Shown: one piece after another, positions 11,788 to 24,300 of the stretch
Position numbering within the stretch: the stretch's first letter is position 1
Layout: each line of letters opens with the position of its first letter
DNA from: Stenocarpella maydis
Lineage: Eukaryota > Ascomycota > Sordariomycetes > Diaporthales > Diaporthaceae
DNA: 64,000 bases
Assembly (NCBI GenBank): GCA_002270565.1
Contig: NQMI01000003.1
Coordinates: forward strand, 1,026,876 to 1,090,875
Direction of reading: 5' to 3'
Made by a program: the position numbers and the translations under genes
The notes under the pieces: model-generated
Databases searched by the model: none
What the model was told of the DNA's origin: nothing
The model's input: the letters and a program-made list of their open reading frames with translations, nothing else

Positions 11788-14058
11788 GATCTTTTACTGG
11801 GGCGTTTCCGTAGAGCACTCTCCTGCTATGGCAGAATGAGAAAGGTTGAGACCAGATCCGGATCTGAAATTTGTGGGGTGGTTTCTGGCTGAGGAGGCCA
11901 TACAAGGGAGGCCAGGCCGCAGTTGAATCTGTGCGAAGCAGCTTCGACGGAACACATCAACATTCCATAATACAAGACTCGAGATTCCAAAGTCAAATGC
12001 TCCAGCGCACCGACCTTGACCAAGGAAATAAAGTGCCACCTATGGGAATTATATCCCTTGCCACACTGCTGGCTAGTCTCCGTCGCACATTTCGACGCAC
12101 TGCACCGCTTGGTCAGGCGAGCAGCACTGCTCAGAGATCAAGGTGGCCAATACCACGACCCGTGTGCTTCGCACAAGAATACGCCGAGGGGAGCCGAATA
12201 CCCAGCCAGGCGGTGAGACGGGAGGCACTGGGCACACTTGTGCTCAGCTGTGCACCGAGATGCCCATCATCGTTGTGCACGCCGACCGCGGCAGTACAAC
12301 AAAGCTCAGCCCAATGTTCCAGCGTACCGCCAGGCACGCATGGACGGTGAGCTGACTGAGACTTCTATGGGCGGCTCCGCTGAGCCGGCTCTCACCGAGA
12401 ATGCACACCATAGTGACAGTCCACCTGCATCTCAAGGCCACCATGAGGAGCGCTAAAACTAAAAACCGTGTGGATGAACTGAACGCCAGGTAGCACGGGT
12501 TGGTTGGGAGGCGCCTGGGGGCGGGGGGGGGGGGCATCACCACCGATCCGGCCGTGGGACAAATGGATAGCCGTATCGACTTTGTGTGCGTGTGTATATT
12601 ATCAAGAGTTGTCGTCGTCGGCCATTTTCATATTGGGCTGCCTTGGGAATGGCATCCGGAGTACTTCATCCTTCTTCCCAGTTGTCCACCCTGCAGCACG
12701 CCACCCACGCAATGCACTGCGGCTTCCCGCCAAGGTCAGACAGACTCATCCTCGCATTCCCTGATTTGGAAGGCTATTGGAATTCCAGTTTCCTTTTCTG
12801 GTCGGTGAGGGCGAAATCATTGCTTCTCCAAGAATAGAGCCCATCTGTCCCTGAGATGTCTCACTCGCTAGATTCCTGCCGCTGGCGTGCGACTCCACTT
12901 GTTCGTGGCCTTGGGAAGGTGGGACTATGTATTGCAAGAGGCCTGCTCTGTGCATCATCTCGTCGCTAATGAGACAAGAACTCATATACCCCCCATGCAA
13001 CCGATAAGAAGGTATCGGGCGACAAAGTTATGGGATCGAGTGGCGGCTTCGGGAATCGGCAGACACGAGAAGACTGCGCTCTGCGGCGCGAGTCTCGGGT
13101 ACCCCCATTTGGCCCACAGAACAGACCTCACCGCATCAACCCGTGTCTCGGGCCCCTCTCTAGGCTAGAAATAGCGGCGCTTATTGTACCGACGGTGACT
13201 GAGTAACATTATGCCGTGATCGGTCTATGCGCATGTGGTCGCCGTATTCCAGCCTCTGCCGGCTGCTTGCAGATACAAAAGTCGGGTGGGCCCCGTGGTG
13301 CTTGAGTGGATATATCGTCGATCATTCCATGGCCTGTGTCACCATATGCAAGTGGTTGCGGTCTGATAGCAGTTTCCCGAACTTGAAGAAAATCGGCTTC
13401 CGCTCGAAGCATTCGCACCCCGTTGGGAAGCGCTTGAAGAGTGTCGGCTAAACAGACAACGTGGCACCGCATACACTGCGTACTATCCAGCTTGAGAACT
13501 ATGCGGAGACGAAAGTCGTTTGACTGGGATATAGAGTTTTGGAACCATTAGTGATATTGACTTGTTCCCGAGAGTCCTGTCCTTTCCCGTCCCTTTTACT
13601 CTCAAGAGAAAGACTCCGCAAAACGTCCAAATAATAGGCTTTCACGTCCGCTTCTTGAAAATTCGATGGCAAAGTGGAGTTTTATGCAAGTTGACAACGA
13701 CCCCTAAGGCTTTGTTTTCCGCGGCCGTATTCCAACGTGGCCTTAGGGTTTATCCTCTTGGGCCCGGAGGAACCTCCAAATGGAGCACCGAACCCACCAT
13801 GCTTAACGCCACTCATTTACAGATACAGGGCCCAGACGACCATCGATATCTAAAACCACTGCAAGTCCACAAGCCAACTTTCCATCCAAAAGGTCATTCA
13901 GTAAAAATAAAAAACTGTGTTAAAGTTAGGCGCATTACTATTGTCGCCTGAGCGGGACAGAACACCTTGGTCAACGATGCCTGTTGATCCCTCTTCGTCT
14001 CGATATACGGACATCGAGACTTATGTGGCCTTGGTTCCGACCAGCACCTTCGAATGAC
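11788..14058. other. Gene-free region upstream of tyrosinase
   Basis: This holds the tyrosinase promoter side and then roughly 2 kb without a supportable gene. An open frame of 129 codons at 13562-13951 has no ATG start, recognisable motif or splice context and is not called. A run of 12 G lies at 12523-12534. Confidence 0.45.
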
Positions 14059-15198
14059 TTATAGGCTCTTCTCCAACAGAATGAGGTCTCGGAAGCCCTC
14101 TTTCCATTTTTGTGTCTGCTCGACCGTGGGTCTGGGCAGAGGGCTCCGGGCATACCCGCCATAGCCATTCCACGTCTGCAGGCCTGCCTTGACGCCCACG
14201 ACACCACCCTGAATGGCGGTCCAGTCCCCAGAGGCGACCGTCTCTTGCATTTCTTGAGCCTCGGCCACCTTCCCAGAATTGAGAAGCTCGACTGTCTTGA
14301 TGCAGGCTTTGGGGGAGATATTGGCCAGGCCGGCTAGGATGCCATGCCCACCAGCTATGATGGACTGGATGGTGAAATCGGCCGACCCCGCAAGCACAAG
14401 AAACTCTGGTCTCTTGGGGTCGTAGTTCTCGGTGAGCTTCTTGGTGGCGGCAGCCACTCTCGCCAGTTTCCCCGTGTTTCCACATGTCAACTTGACCCCG
14501 ACGATGTTAGGGTGGGCCGAGAGCTTGATGACAGTATCTGAGGACAGATCCAGGCCGCCGACTGCACCCGGGAAGTTGTATATGATGATTGGGATGGGCG
14601 AAGCATCCGCGACAGCGTGGAAGAACTCCAGGATGGTTCCTGAAGATGGCGCGAACAGGGTTGCGTAGTAGGAAGGGGGCAAGACAAGCGCGTAGTCGCC
14701 ACCTGCCTTCCATGCCTCAATGCAGTACTGGGCAGTCTCTCGAACGCTCTGGCTGCCACAGCCAACGATCAGGGGCATGGATGTGAATCCAGCATCATCC
14801 AAGGCCTTTCGTGTGGTTGACGTGACCAGCGACCTCTCCCAGTGGGTAAGGTGAACGGCCTCTCCGTTTGACCCTTGTGTCGCAAGGCCAGTCACCCCGG
14901 CTCGTGCCAGCCGCACGGCGTGAGAGGCGATCGTCAGGGTGTCGACATCTTCATTCTCGTCGAAGAAGCACATTGTGGGCACGTATACCCCTGGCACCAG
15001 TGGCCTTTCCAGGTGTAAATCATTCTGACCAGATGTGCTCCCATAGGAGCTGCTCAGAGGCGAGGCCGGATCGGCAGAAGACAACCCACTGGGCACTGTC
15101 AGGCCTGAGGAGTGCAAGGGACGAAAGGCCCGGTTGAAGCCATTGAAGCCGGCCGTGAAGCTACCAGCAGGAGAGGGTGCGTCGATGTGAGGAGCCAT
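14059..15198 (-). CDS. Dihydrodipicolinate-synthase-family class I aldolase
   Basis: A single uninterrupted frame of 379 codons from the ATG at 15198. The first 65 or so residues are a Ser/Pro/Gly-rich extension that bacterial members lack. The TIM-barrel part follows, with TQGSNGEAVHLTHWE (substrate-binding region), the catalytic tyrosine Tyr207 in IIIYNFPGA and the Schiff-base lysine Lys236 in GVKLTCGN. Fungi make lysine by the aminoadipate route, so this is unlikely to be a diaminopimelate-pathway enzyme. Known fungal relatives act as 4-hydroxy-2-oxoglutarate aldolases or as the 3-deoxy-hexulosonate aldolase of D-galacturonate breakdown. I cannot choose between these from sequence. A T9-G10 homopolymer junction sits about 20 bases upstream of the start. 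Confidence 0.87.
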   Translation of the reverse strand: MAPHIDAPSPAGSFTAGFNGFNRAFRPLHSSGLTVPSGLSSADPASPLSSSYGSTSGQNDLHLERPLVPGVYVPTMCFFDENEDVDTLTIASHAVRLARAGVTGLATQGSNGEAVHLTHWERSLVTSTTRKALDDAGFTSMPLIVGCGSQSVRETAQYCIEAWKAGGDYALVLPPSYYATLFAPSSGTILEFFHAVADASPIPIIIYNFPGAVGGLDLSSDTVIKLSAHPNIVGVKLTCGNTGKLARVAAATKKLTENYDPKRPEFLVLAGSADFTIQSIIAGGHGILAGLANISPKACIKTVELLNSGKVAEAQEMQETVASGDWTAIQGGVVGVKAGLQTWNGYGGYARSPLPRPTVEQTQKWKEGFRDLILLEKSL

Positions 15199-18100
15199 TT
15201 ATTTATTTATTATTCTTTTTTTTTGGGGGGGGGGTGCTGGGTGCTATATGTAGGACCAGAGATCTGGTGCGGCTATTGTCCGGGATAGTGCGCAGAAGCA
15301 GACAAGCGATGGAGAGCAGGACGCGGGAGAGAACGGCATGGGAACTGGGAGAGTGGGTGGTTCAGAGAAAGATCTGGTGATGTCTTTATAAGTGCCAGGA
15401 ACAGCACAGCCTGGGCACCTGGGCACTGCTCGCTGAGGGATCCCAGGCCGACAGCCACGGACGACATCCGAAGTCGCACCGGTTTCTTGAGGAAGTCTCG
15501 GGGCACAGGAGTAAGCTGAACAACGTCAAGCTAGTCCCGGCTCACGATGTGGGTTGCAACGCCTCGTCTGGCGTCACAGTGCGCAATCATTGATCCAAGA
15601 AGCAGATACTTGGCAGCCTGGTCCTTGCTAGGGCCGTCTCCGTAGAATGATCATCACAAGGGGTCGAACGGTACCAGGGAGAGGGCCAAAGCCGTCAAGC
15701 TATTTTTTTTTAAAAAAAAAAAAAAGAAAGAAAGAAAGGCGGATCGCGTGGGGGTCGTTGATATACACTTGAATCTGAGGTGGCCAGACGGCGATGGCCG
15801 GTGGGAAGAAGCAAACCTGACGGTAGACGCAAGCACTCGGCCAGGAACCACGACAGGAGGTTCGAAGGGTTTTGGTAGATCTTGACCGGCCCCTTGGTCC
15901 GATTTGACACGGCCTTGGCAGGCGAAACCGGTGATTCTCGAGTGTATGTGTAGCCGAACCTGTAAATCACTGGCGTGACAAGTGCGGCGAAGAAGCCATG
16001 CAGCGTGGCGTTGTCCCCGAGCTGCCCAGCTGGGATGCGGCGACCAAGACAAGCGGCTTGCAAGTATCTTTGAACCGGATATGGCTGCAGACACCGATGT
16101 GGTGTTTCGTATCCAGTCAGGCATGTGCTTTGTGCGCAATGCGGCCCACGGTCTCATGGTTAGAACAGAGGTCTAATAGACGTGAGGCAGTCTCGAGAGT
16201 AGGTGCGTGTGTGAGATTTGGATCCACGTCAGCCACCACAAATCCCAGACTGGTGTCAAGGGTACCAAGGCGGTGATTGGTGCGGAACACCGAGGTGAGT
16301 TGTACCTGGCGTGAGGCTCTCTGGTCGCGTCATCGGTGGTGGAAAGAGCTCATGCTTCTTCTGGATGACACATCAAGGGCGGCGTCTGGCCAGGAGACGG
16401 CAAGGAAAGGGGGCCGCGGTCGGCGTGCCCTATTGAGAGGCGTCTCCCAAGCGCTGGCGTGTGCGGGCAGTCATGTTAGTCCCATGGTGCTATGCAGGGA
16501 GGACTGCCTGGGGCAAGCCGTGGGCTGTGATGTGTAGCTGTGTTTTTTTTTATCCGTCAGTGGGGTGTGGCAGGCAGCTGAGGTGGCATTGGGTCGACTG
16601 CTTCTAGAAGTCGGGCCAGGTTCAATTTGTACAACATGCCCACGAGGCGGTGTGTAGGTCTGGATCCGCTGGTCAGCGTGCCTGTTTGCATGGACAAGAT
16701 GCAGATCGGCCCTGATTTGTGAGATGCGAGCTGCTGTCAGCCGCAGAATGTCCCGATGGCGTGGGAGCTGGGAGAGGGATGGCGTCGACGACGCGACAGC
16801 GAGAAGAAGAGGAGCAGCAGCAGCATCAAAGGGGGTGTGGCTGGTGGCCGGTGTGGATGTAGATACGTGGTGGAGGAGGGCATGAGGAGGAGGTGGTGGT
16901 GGTCTAAAAAGGATTGCGGAAGGATGCAGTCAAGCAGTTGGCGGGTCAGGAGGCAGGCAGGGCCTTCAGGGTTGGCTGCGAGGAGGTGGATCCTGCCTAG
17001 TGTCGCCGCACTGGTCCTCCATCTGGGGAAGGGGGAGGGGAGGGTGTACACCAACAACCCACGCCACCCCACGAGCAATACTCCGTAATAATAATGTCCT
17101 GTCGCAACACATGGTCGTGTCGACAACGGCATGCCCGTCCTGCATTGTACACGCCAGCCACGCTCGCCGCCCAGTGCTGACTGACATGCGGCGGATTACT
17201 CGACAGCAATCAATCTCGTCTGCTGCCTGTCCTGATGACAACCACCGCCGGCCACCACGGAGCCTCATCCGACCCCCAACAGCGCTGCCGGTGAGAATGC
17301 AACAGTGCGATTTCTCTACAACAATCTCTAGCTGCTGCAGCCCCGGATTGGCTTCGTGATGCTGTCCTCGCATGGCTGCCTTGGGGGTTTCCGGGCTCCT
17401 GCCTGGTGTCGAGTCCCCATCACCTCGGCACGAGAGTACATAATAAGCACACAAGTTGGCTCGGAGATGGCAACGCACGGCGGAACGGGCACATCTCAAC
17501 CCTGTCCAACCTCGGGGCCAGGTGACTGGTTTTCTCCAGCCCTTGAGCTGACCACTTCCCTGTTTTGGGATGCCGACTGGTTGCTGCTATAGCCTGGAGC
17601 CGCGGGCACAACACTACCTACACTACCTGAGTAGGCATTCCGAACGGCAGCTGCCATGCCAGGCATGCACAGGATGCCGCCAACGGCACCTTAACTACCT
17701 AGTGTAGTGTGTCTGCACAGTTCACCCTCACTGTGCAAAAACAAAGCCTCACCCCGCGTTCCACTTCTTTCGCGGGGTCCAAGGACCAGTCCAGACTTGA
17801 GGCACCCAAGGTCCGAGGGGCTCCACCCCCTAACCCCACGCCCAGTGGCCATTCCAATGTTCTCGGGGTGTCTGTTGTGACAGCAGAACCACGGCTATAT
17901 CTTCTCGCTCGAGCATTGACAGTCTCTTCTCAGAATTGTTTGTTGCAGAGTTCTCGCCCAGTCTGCCTGTATGTCTACTTGACAGGGGTCCAGCATGTGC
18001 CTAGTTCCGACAGAGTGGCTCTGGCTTGACCGCGTGGGGGTCACATGGTGCCGAGGTGACACCCCTTAGAGACCTGGCCCCCTGCACCTCGAGCCTTGTG

Positions 18101-19671
18101 GCTCTCACTCATCCCCTACTGTCAGTCTGGTGGCTGGCACCCGTGGACGTAGCACGGCTCCTTCAATAGGGACTTGGCGCTTCTGATCATCTCAGCAGGA
18201 AGCCTGGTCCGATCGTGCTCAGGCCATCAGCCCACGCTGAACAACTTCTATCGACCTGTCGCCAGCTTGACCAAACCAACCACTTATCATCTTACGTTTC
18301 TATTTGCTCATCTTTGGGCAGCGCATGCTGTCGTCCTCTAGCCGCTTGCAGCACTCACTTTCAACCAGAGACGATGGCCCGGCGGATGAACCGACGCCAA
18401 TGAACCAATGCAACCCAGGCCCGTGCTATTTCATCACGAATACCAAGAATATCGCGGGGACACGGATGCGCAATGCAGCCAAGATGCTCACCAGCATTGA
18501 ACAGGGTGACAAACAAGGCATTGCTCGACGATATGGGAAAGCCGCGGGGCCGGCTTCGCTGTCGAGCGATCGGATCACGCTGCAAAAGACTTGTCGCCAG
18601 CATAAAATCTTCAATCGGCATCTCCCACCAAGTATGGGTCACGCGGGGTGTGTACAGCAAATACAATTGCCCACGTTAATACGACTACAGGCATTGCCGC
18701 GTCGTCACACTCGACACACGTCCACCCATGATCCGAAGGATCTGCTGCCACACGCGAGAATTGATGGAATGTGCCGTGCGTCACCACGGTCGGTACTTTT
18801 GGCACAAGGGCCACTCTCTTCGGAACGCCTCCAAGCAGCTTATCCGGGTTCAGTACGGGTCAGATCAAGGGCTTGATCCGGTGAGGAGACCAGCTCTGCC
18901 TGTACCTCGCCCGCTCGGCACACGGGGAGGCGCGTGATACCATGTTTGCAAATCAGCAATCCCCAGGAATATTATATGATCTTTGTCATCGCAGGTGGCA
19001 ACTAAGTAACCTTCGTGCGGAGCCTTGTCCATATCGGGGTTTCTCCCAAATCGTGACGAGCCCCTGTGTTAACCCCGGCTCGGTGCCCAGCGGAACCCGT
19101 GGATGTGCCCAAGCACTGGCGGGGTCGGACCACTCGAGTATCATGCACTTTAGCGAACAACAGAGCTGCTGATGATGCTAGAGGGATCTGTATAGGCTCA
19201 TCATCGCTATCAGATGTCATAATCCCAGATGATCTGCACCCGGGCACGCCACCAAGCCCTGGGGACTGGGGACTGGGGATTCTGCTTGGCCGTCCCCTAT
19301 GCTAGGTTGGATGCTCGGCTGTAACTAGTACGGTGGGTTGTTCTAACTTTTGCTCGATTAGCAGTAGAGATTTTCAGTATCTAGGATGGGGTTCCACAAG
19401 TCTGACACCTGTCTCGTTGGTGACAACCGGAATATACATAGTTCGTTGCTGTAGACTAGTATGCAGCCAGGCTGCAAGGGCTCAAATGTCATGCTGCATT
19501 CTTCGTGAAGTTCCACTAGTACTGGTACACGGCTCGTCCATGTAAGGTGCGTTTTTCACTAGTCTGATATTCGTTAGTACTATAACCACGGCCTGGACTT
19601 CAAGTGTCAGCTGTTCCTCTCTTCTATGCTTGTGAAACCCCGCTTCATATTATTCTTTAATTCTATCCTAT
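15199..19671. other. 4.5 kb gene-poor region
   Basis: No gene is supported. The first part is the aldolase upstream region, with a T9G10 run at 15216-15234 and an A/AAAG-rich run at about 15709-15738. The rest is GC-rich sequence with short overlapping frames on both strands. Motifs of the TACTCCGTA and ACTACCTA type occur at 17079 and around 17620-17705. Between about 19310 and 19580 several ACTAGT hexamers are clustered. Confidence 0.45.
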
Positions 19672-19981
19672 TCATGACAAAGTCCCTTGTTCCCCATCAA
19701 GTGGTACAGAAGGGTCATTGGAGTAGTCTCTGGAAAATACTTCAATCCACTGATCCCAAAACGGCCAATCCTCAACTGTGTCCTGAGATATGACGGACGT
19801 TCCATAGCAATGGAGTTCTACTAGTGAGGGAGAATTTTAGGTCAGTAAAGAAACCATCTCCTATACCTGGGTGCATGTACAGCTGCAGATCCGGGGCAAC
19901 CAGGAAGCGGAAAGGAAGGGTGCTCGTGGTCAACTGGTCATTAAGGTCCAGAGACGGGGGGCGCTCCGTGGCCAATATCAT
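19672..19981 (-). CDS. Small two-exon coding remnant or short gene of unknown function
   Basis: Two exons on the minus strand, 19981-19867 and 19820-19672, join in phase to 87 residues across a 46-base intron (donor CCAG|GTATAG, acceptor CTCACTAG). Exon 1 starts with ATG and encodes LVAPDLQLYMHPG. Exon 2 reads VELHCYGTSVISQDTVEDWP followed by a Trp/Asp-rich segment (FWDQWIEVF) and ends at TGA. The composition looks protein-like across the splice, unlike the shadow frames around it, but I recognise no family. An in-frame stop lies just before the ATG. It may be the 3' end of a larger gene whose 5' part is lost in the degenerate AT-richer tract at 19982-21373. Confidence 0.4.
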
Positions 19982-21373
19982 TCAAAAATAATCTAAAACA
20001 CACCAATTCGTTGGTGTAAAAAAAGAATTAAATTCAATCTGCAAGCAAATAGGCCTAATAATTACTACTTGATTTAATACCATGTTATTAAAGGTGCAGA
20101 GTGAATACGCCGCTTCAGTAGTAGAGCAAGTTCTCTTTTCAATTTGAAAGCCTGTTTTATAGAAAACACCATATGGATCAGGAAGATTGCTTCTGGGGAA
20201 AGAAATCCAAGATTTATCACGCCTAGACGGCTATATCCAATGCTGGCAATATTCTACATAATTATAGCATTCACTATCACTAATAGCAAGTATTTAGTTG
20301 GAGTAAGGTGATAAAACATTAGCTAGGATGGGCCAGCTATACACACTTGACCGTCGGGATGCTCTATAGCCCTTGACCGACGGCCATAGAGGCTGCACTG
20401 GGCAAGACATGGCGTGGCACGAATGAGATGGGGTTTATGTTCAAATTGCTTATTGCCAATTTTGGTTCGTGACCAGCTGGATCAGAAGGCGTATTTCAAA
20501 GCGGGCACGGAAGAAGAAGCAGCTGGTGCTTAAGCTGATCCCATTTGCTCACGAGACAGTCGTCAACGGGTAAAGACATGTAATTGGATGGTAGTACAGC
20601 ACCAAGCGTGTGGTTCAATCTACCAAGGTCGTCAATAATGTAGACAAGACAGGGCTCTCTATAGTCAGCGAATTGCTATATGAGGGGTATTCTGAAATTG
20701 GGCAATTGACATCTTCACAGGCGCCATTCCAATCTTTGAAGTGCCAAAGAAGCAAGCCAGAAGACTAATAACGAGACCAGCACCGCATGGATCTCTCACA
20801 AGATAGGATGAGCTCTGTCCAAGGCAACGACTGCAGTCAACGGAATACTTGACAAATGATGACGAATATGCAATACAGCAACCTAATTGAAATCAGATGG
20901 AGAATTAGCAAAGATCAAAGCAAAAAAGAAAAGGAAAAGAAAAGAGAACATGAAATATCTGGAGCGGCCATGACAGAGCCACAGACCTAGCAGTTCCCAG
21001 CAGCCTTAGCTGAGGACACATTGAGGTGAAATGTGACAGATGTTCGGATAGCGTCGATATATGATCACCACGGCTGTGTACATCTATGAATGCTTATGAT
21101 GATCCAGTAAAAGTGCACATGTGAACATTGCTACAACATGGAAGCATGTATGGAATGGGCTATGCACGAACCTACTAATGTACATGTATACGTGGGAAGA
21201 GACGAGGAGCCTTCTCAAACGTAAGAAGTGAATCAATTTCCAACCAAGTCAAGCGAGGCCGACTTGACTTGATTTGAGGCATTCCACATCAGAGTTCAAG
21301 TGCCATACGAAGGCGCGGCGTGACCGAGAGCCAAGAAGGGGAGATCAACATTGAATCACCCAAACAGTCATGG
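19982..21373. other. AT-richer tract without open frames, possibly a decayed repeat or gene
   Basis: These 1.4 kb contain no open frame of 60 codons on either strand, in contrast to the GC-rich intergenic DNA around them, and base composition is visibly shifted to A/T. This fits decay by repeat-induced point mutation of a former transposon or gene. A short open stretch on the minus strand near 20110-20270 and a small inverted repeat (CCGTCGG at 20351, CCGACGG at 20377) are the only structures noticed. Confidence 0.45.
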
Positions 21374-24300
21374 TTACAGCTGTAGTAAGGTCAAACTGAA
21401 GGGGCCACGACCGTGAAAGCTCTCAGTGGGCTTCAGGAGCAAAGAGATCAGGCAGAGGGCATCGGCATACGTACACCGATTACGAGTCTCAGCTTCGCCT
21501 CCAAGTAGTCCAACACGAGGTCGCCATCCCACCTCCACAGATCCCGAGGTCATCAGCAAATCCCAACACGGACGTAATAGCAGCCAACTGCCGTGTTTCC
21601 CTTCCAACGGCTGGCGCAAGGGCAGAACATGCTCGCCGGTCACCTTCACCAGGGCAGATCTGCTACATGGGCGGTCTGCCCCACCGGGGACAATGCCCCA
21701 TCTTCACCCCGCCTCCCAAGCACGCAAGAGGGCAGAGTATTACTGGCAAACCCCGGGGCCAGCTCAGCTGCTCCCGACCTAGCCGGCTAGACAGCCTCTT
21801 TTCCAGACAGCCCATCCAACTAAACCCGGTGGCCCGCCCCCCTCGAACCCCGCCGCAGCCCGTCGTCCACGGCCGTCGACTATCGGAAAGGTGTGCAAAA
21901 CGACATGAGATCAATACGAGAGCGGCGCCTTCTCCCCATGCGCCGGACCAGTAAATGCGGTCTTGAATCAAGAGGTGCCCATCGCAGGTGGATTCCTCGC
22001 CGTGGCCGTGTGGTTCACAGGGCGGATGGTAGAAGACTAGTACACGATAAGCTCTCGGCTTGCCCTAAAGGCTAAGCGGCAGACGATACGTGGATGGCTT
22101 GTTGTTTTGCTAGGTACCAGTACTATGTGGTGCAGACGTGCGTTGGCCGCTGGCCGCCCCTGCGCCCTCGTGTTATAGTTCTGAGGGCCTTATTCCCAAA
22201 TACATGTGGTCGGGGCTCAGGTTCGGCCTAACGCCGAGGCGACGCCTGCAACGGGGATTTATGTGGGGTTGTTATGATTCGCGGCATGCGCCCAAAATAG
22301 AACACTATGATTCTCTACGCCCGGAATACGTCTGCTCGGCTTGCGGGACATGAGCATCTTACACAATGATGCAACTGGAGTCCTTGTTGCGTTTGGTATT
22401 GTAGATGCCGTTGGTACACTACAGAGTAAAACATGCCAGCGATCTCGATCTTGGTGGTGGGGAGGCCTCGGCAACGAAGGTGATGAGTGACGACGGTAAA
22501 GATAGGACGAACGCGGCATGGCACTGCGGGCTCGATTAAGAAACAGGCTCGTCTGAATCGCGCCGAGGGCAAACACGCAACTCCGCAGGTGGTCCATTCC
22601 GTGCTGGACCAAGGAGGATTATCTCATTTGGGGCTGGCCCGCTGTTTCTGCCGAGGCTGCTGCGACCTGGGCAGGGCTGGCGGGCCTGGCGGCCAGGTTT
22701 CAAACTGCAGCAAAGGCGGAGCCGTCTCGAAATCGAGAGCGGGCTGCTGTGGATGAGTCCCGGGCCCTGTGAGGGACGAGGTGAGCCGGGATAGGTGGCG
22801 GTTGTCTCCGGGCCGGCGGCGGAGGAGTGGAGGAGTCAGCTCGGCAGCGTCTGGTGCTCAGCCTGGGCGAGGGGCCGACAACACTACGGCAGCTCGGATG
22901 GCCCAGGTTGGTTTCGTGGACAGAGAGGTTTCTGGCGTGTTGAAGCCAACCTGAGCAGAAAAGGGCGCCGAGGACGAGCATGGTTGTGGGCCATGGGATG
23001 GGTGCAGCCAACTGAGGCTGAGTAACACGACAATTGGCTGTCCAGGTTTAGCCTGGCGACGGCATGACACGATGGGTGTCAAGAAAGGCTGTAACCCCCC
23101 CCCCCTTTTTTTTTTCTCTCCCTCGCGGCACAGCCCCCTGAGATTGGGGCCATCACGCGAAACACAGGGCTGAGTGCCATTGGCTCGGAGGGAGGTTGGT
23201 GCTGCGTGTGTTATGCTGCGCTCGGCCATGACTGACTTCAGCGTCTCATGCTTCAGCTTCCTTGGGATTGTCTCGTGGAACGTTGCGGTTGCGAGGTCGA
23301 GCGATTTCGTGCGGTCATTTCAGCACAGCCTGCTCCATCAGTCAGTCAGTCCACCATGCTCCAGCCCGTCAAGCAAGAGCCAGGCTTATTACACAGTATT
23401 AGGGTTTAGTGGCAGCAGCGGGTGAGCGGGGCACGATGCCACCCCTGTTTCAAGAGCTGCAGCGGCAGGCCGTCTCGAAGCCTGATCGCATGTAGCGACT
23501 AGATACTTTGTTTTGGCACACGCAGGAATGCGAGAGACTCGAGGGCACACACACGGCCTTGGAGGCTGGCATGTGCTCTGCGGAACTCGACAGGATGCTC
23601 GGTGTGCTAACAGTAACAGCAGTAATAGTAAGCACCAGGATGAAACGACGCGGCGTTCAGTTGAAGTCCATCAAACCTTCGGTGCGGTGGCCGACCCAAG
23701 GTTACTGTTTAGAGATTTGGTTAAGCTCGCGGAGCTCTGTGCCGTGGTCCTCCCTGCCGGCGCCACACTGTATGGACTGGCAATCAATCTGCAGCACTGT
23801 TTGCTGTCAATATGTCCGTCCCCTTCCTTGGACGAGCTGGGATGGCTAATTTTGGCCTTTTTGCCCACCAACATCCTCTGCCGTCGACACGCGAGCTCGA
23901 GCATGTTTGAAATAGCGTCAACAAGCCAGACTGCCAGACCGACTGGATGGGTGAATGAATGACTAATCCGCGCCCAAAAACTCTGACGAGGCCTGCCGCT
24001 CGCTGGTGATCAATTCTGGGTCACTTGATCAGCAGCGGCAATCGCATCGTATTCGTCCTGGCCGGTGACGATGACAATTCCTCCCCCCCAGACCATCAAC
24101 TTGTCAGCTTGTCAGGTGCGCTGGACGCTGCACACGAGCAGTCGTCCGTAACCCCGTGCTCCAGCGCTCGCAAAAGGCCAGCGGCACGTCAAGCCGACCG
24201 TTACCACGAGGCTTACCTAGGCAAGGACGCCTGGGGCTTGAGGCTTGAGGCCCGCGGAACGTTGCACGACTGCCGTTGCTCGGCGTCGCCATCTCGCATC

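Noticed and set aside
13562..13951. 129-codon open frame on the plus strand
   Set aside because: No ATG start, no recognisable motif, no splice context, and composition like the surrounding non-coding DNA.
15654..16157. 167-codon minus-strand frame upstream of the aldolase gene
   Set aside because: It ends in homopolymer-derived Phe/Lys runs, shows no motif and has no supportable start; probably promoter or upstream DNA.
18304..18876. 190-codon plus-strand frame
   Set aside because: The first codon is not ATG, the composition is Arg/Ser/Pro-rich as expected for chance frames in GC-rich DNA, and no motif is visible.
20351..20383. Small inverted repeat CCGTCGG...CCGACGG
   Set aside because: Seven-base arms in a degenerate tract are expected by chance and no associated element was seen.
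20560..20640. Possible tRNA (TGGTTCAATC resembling a B box)
   Set aside because: No matching A box or cloverleaf stems could be drawn around it.
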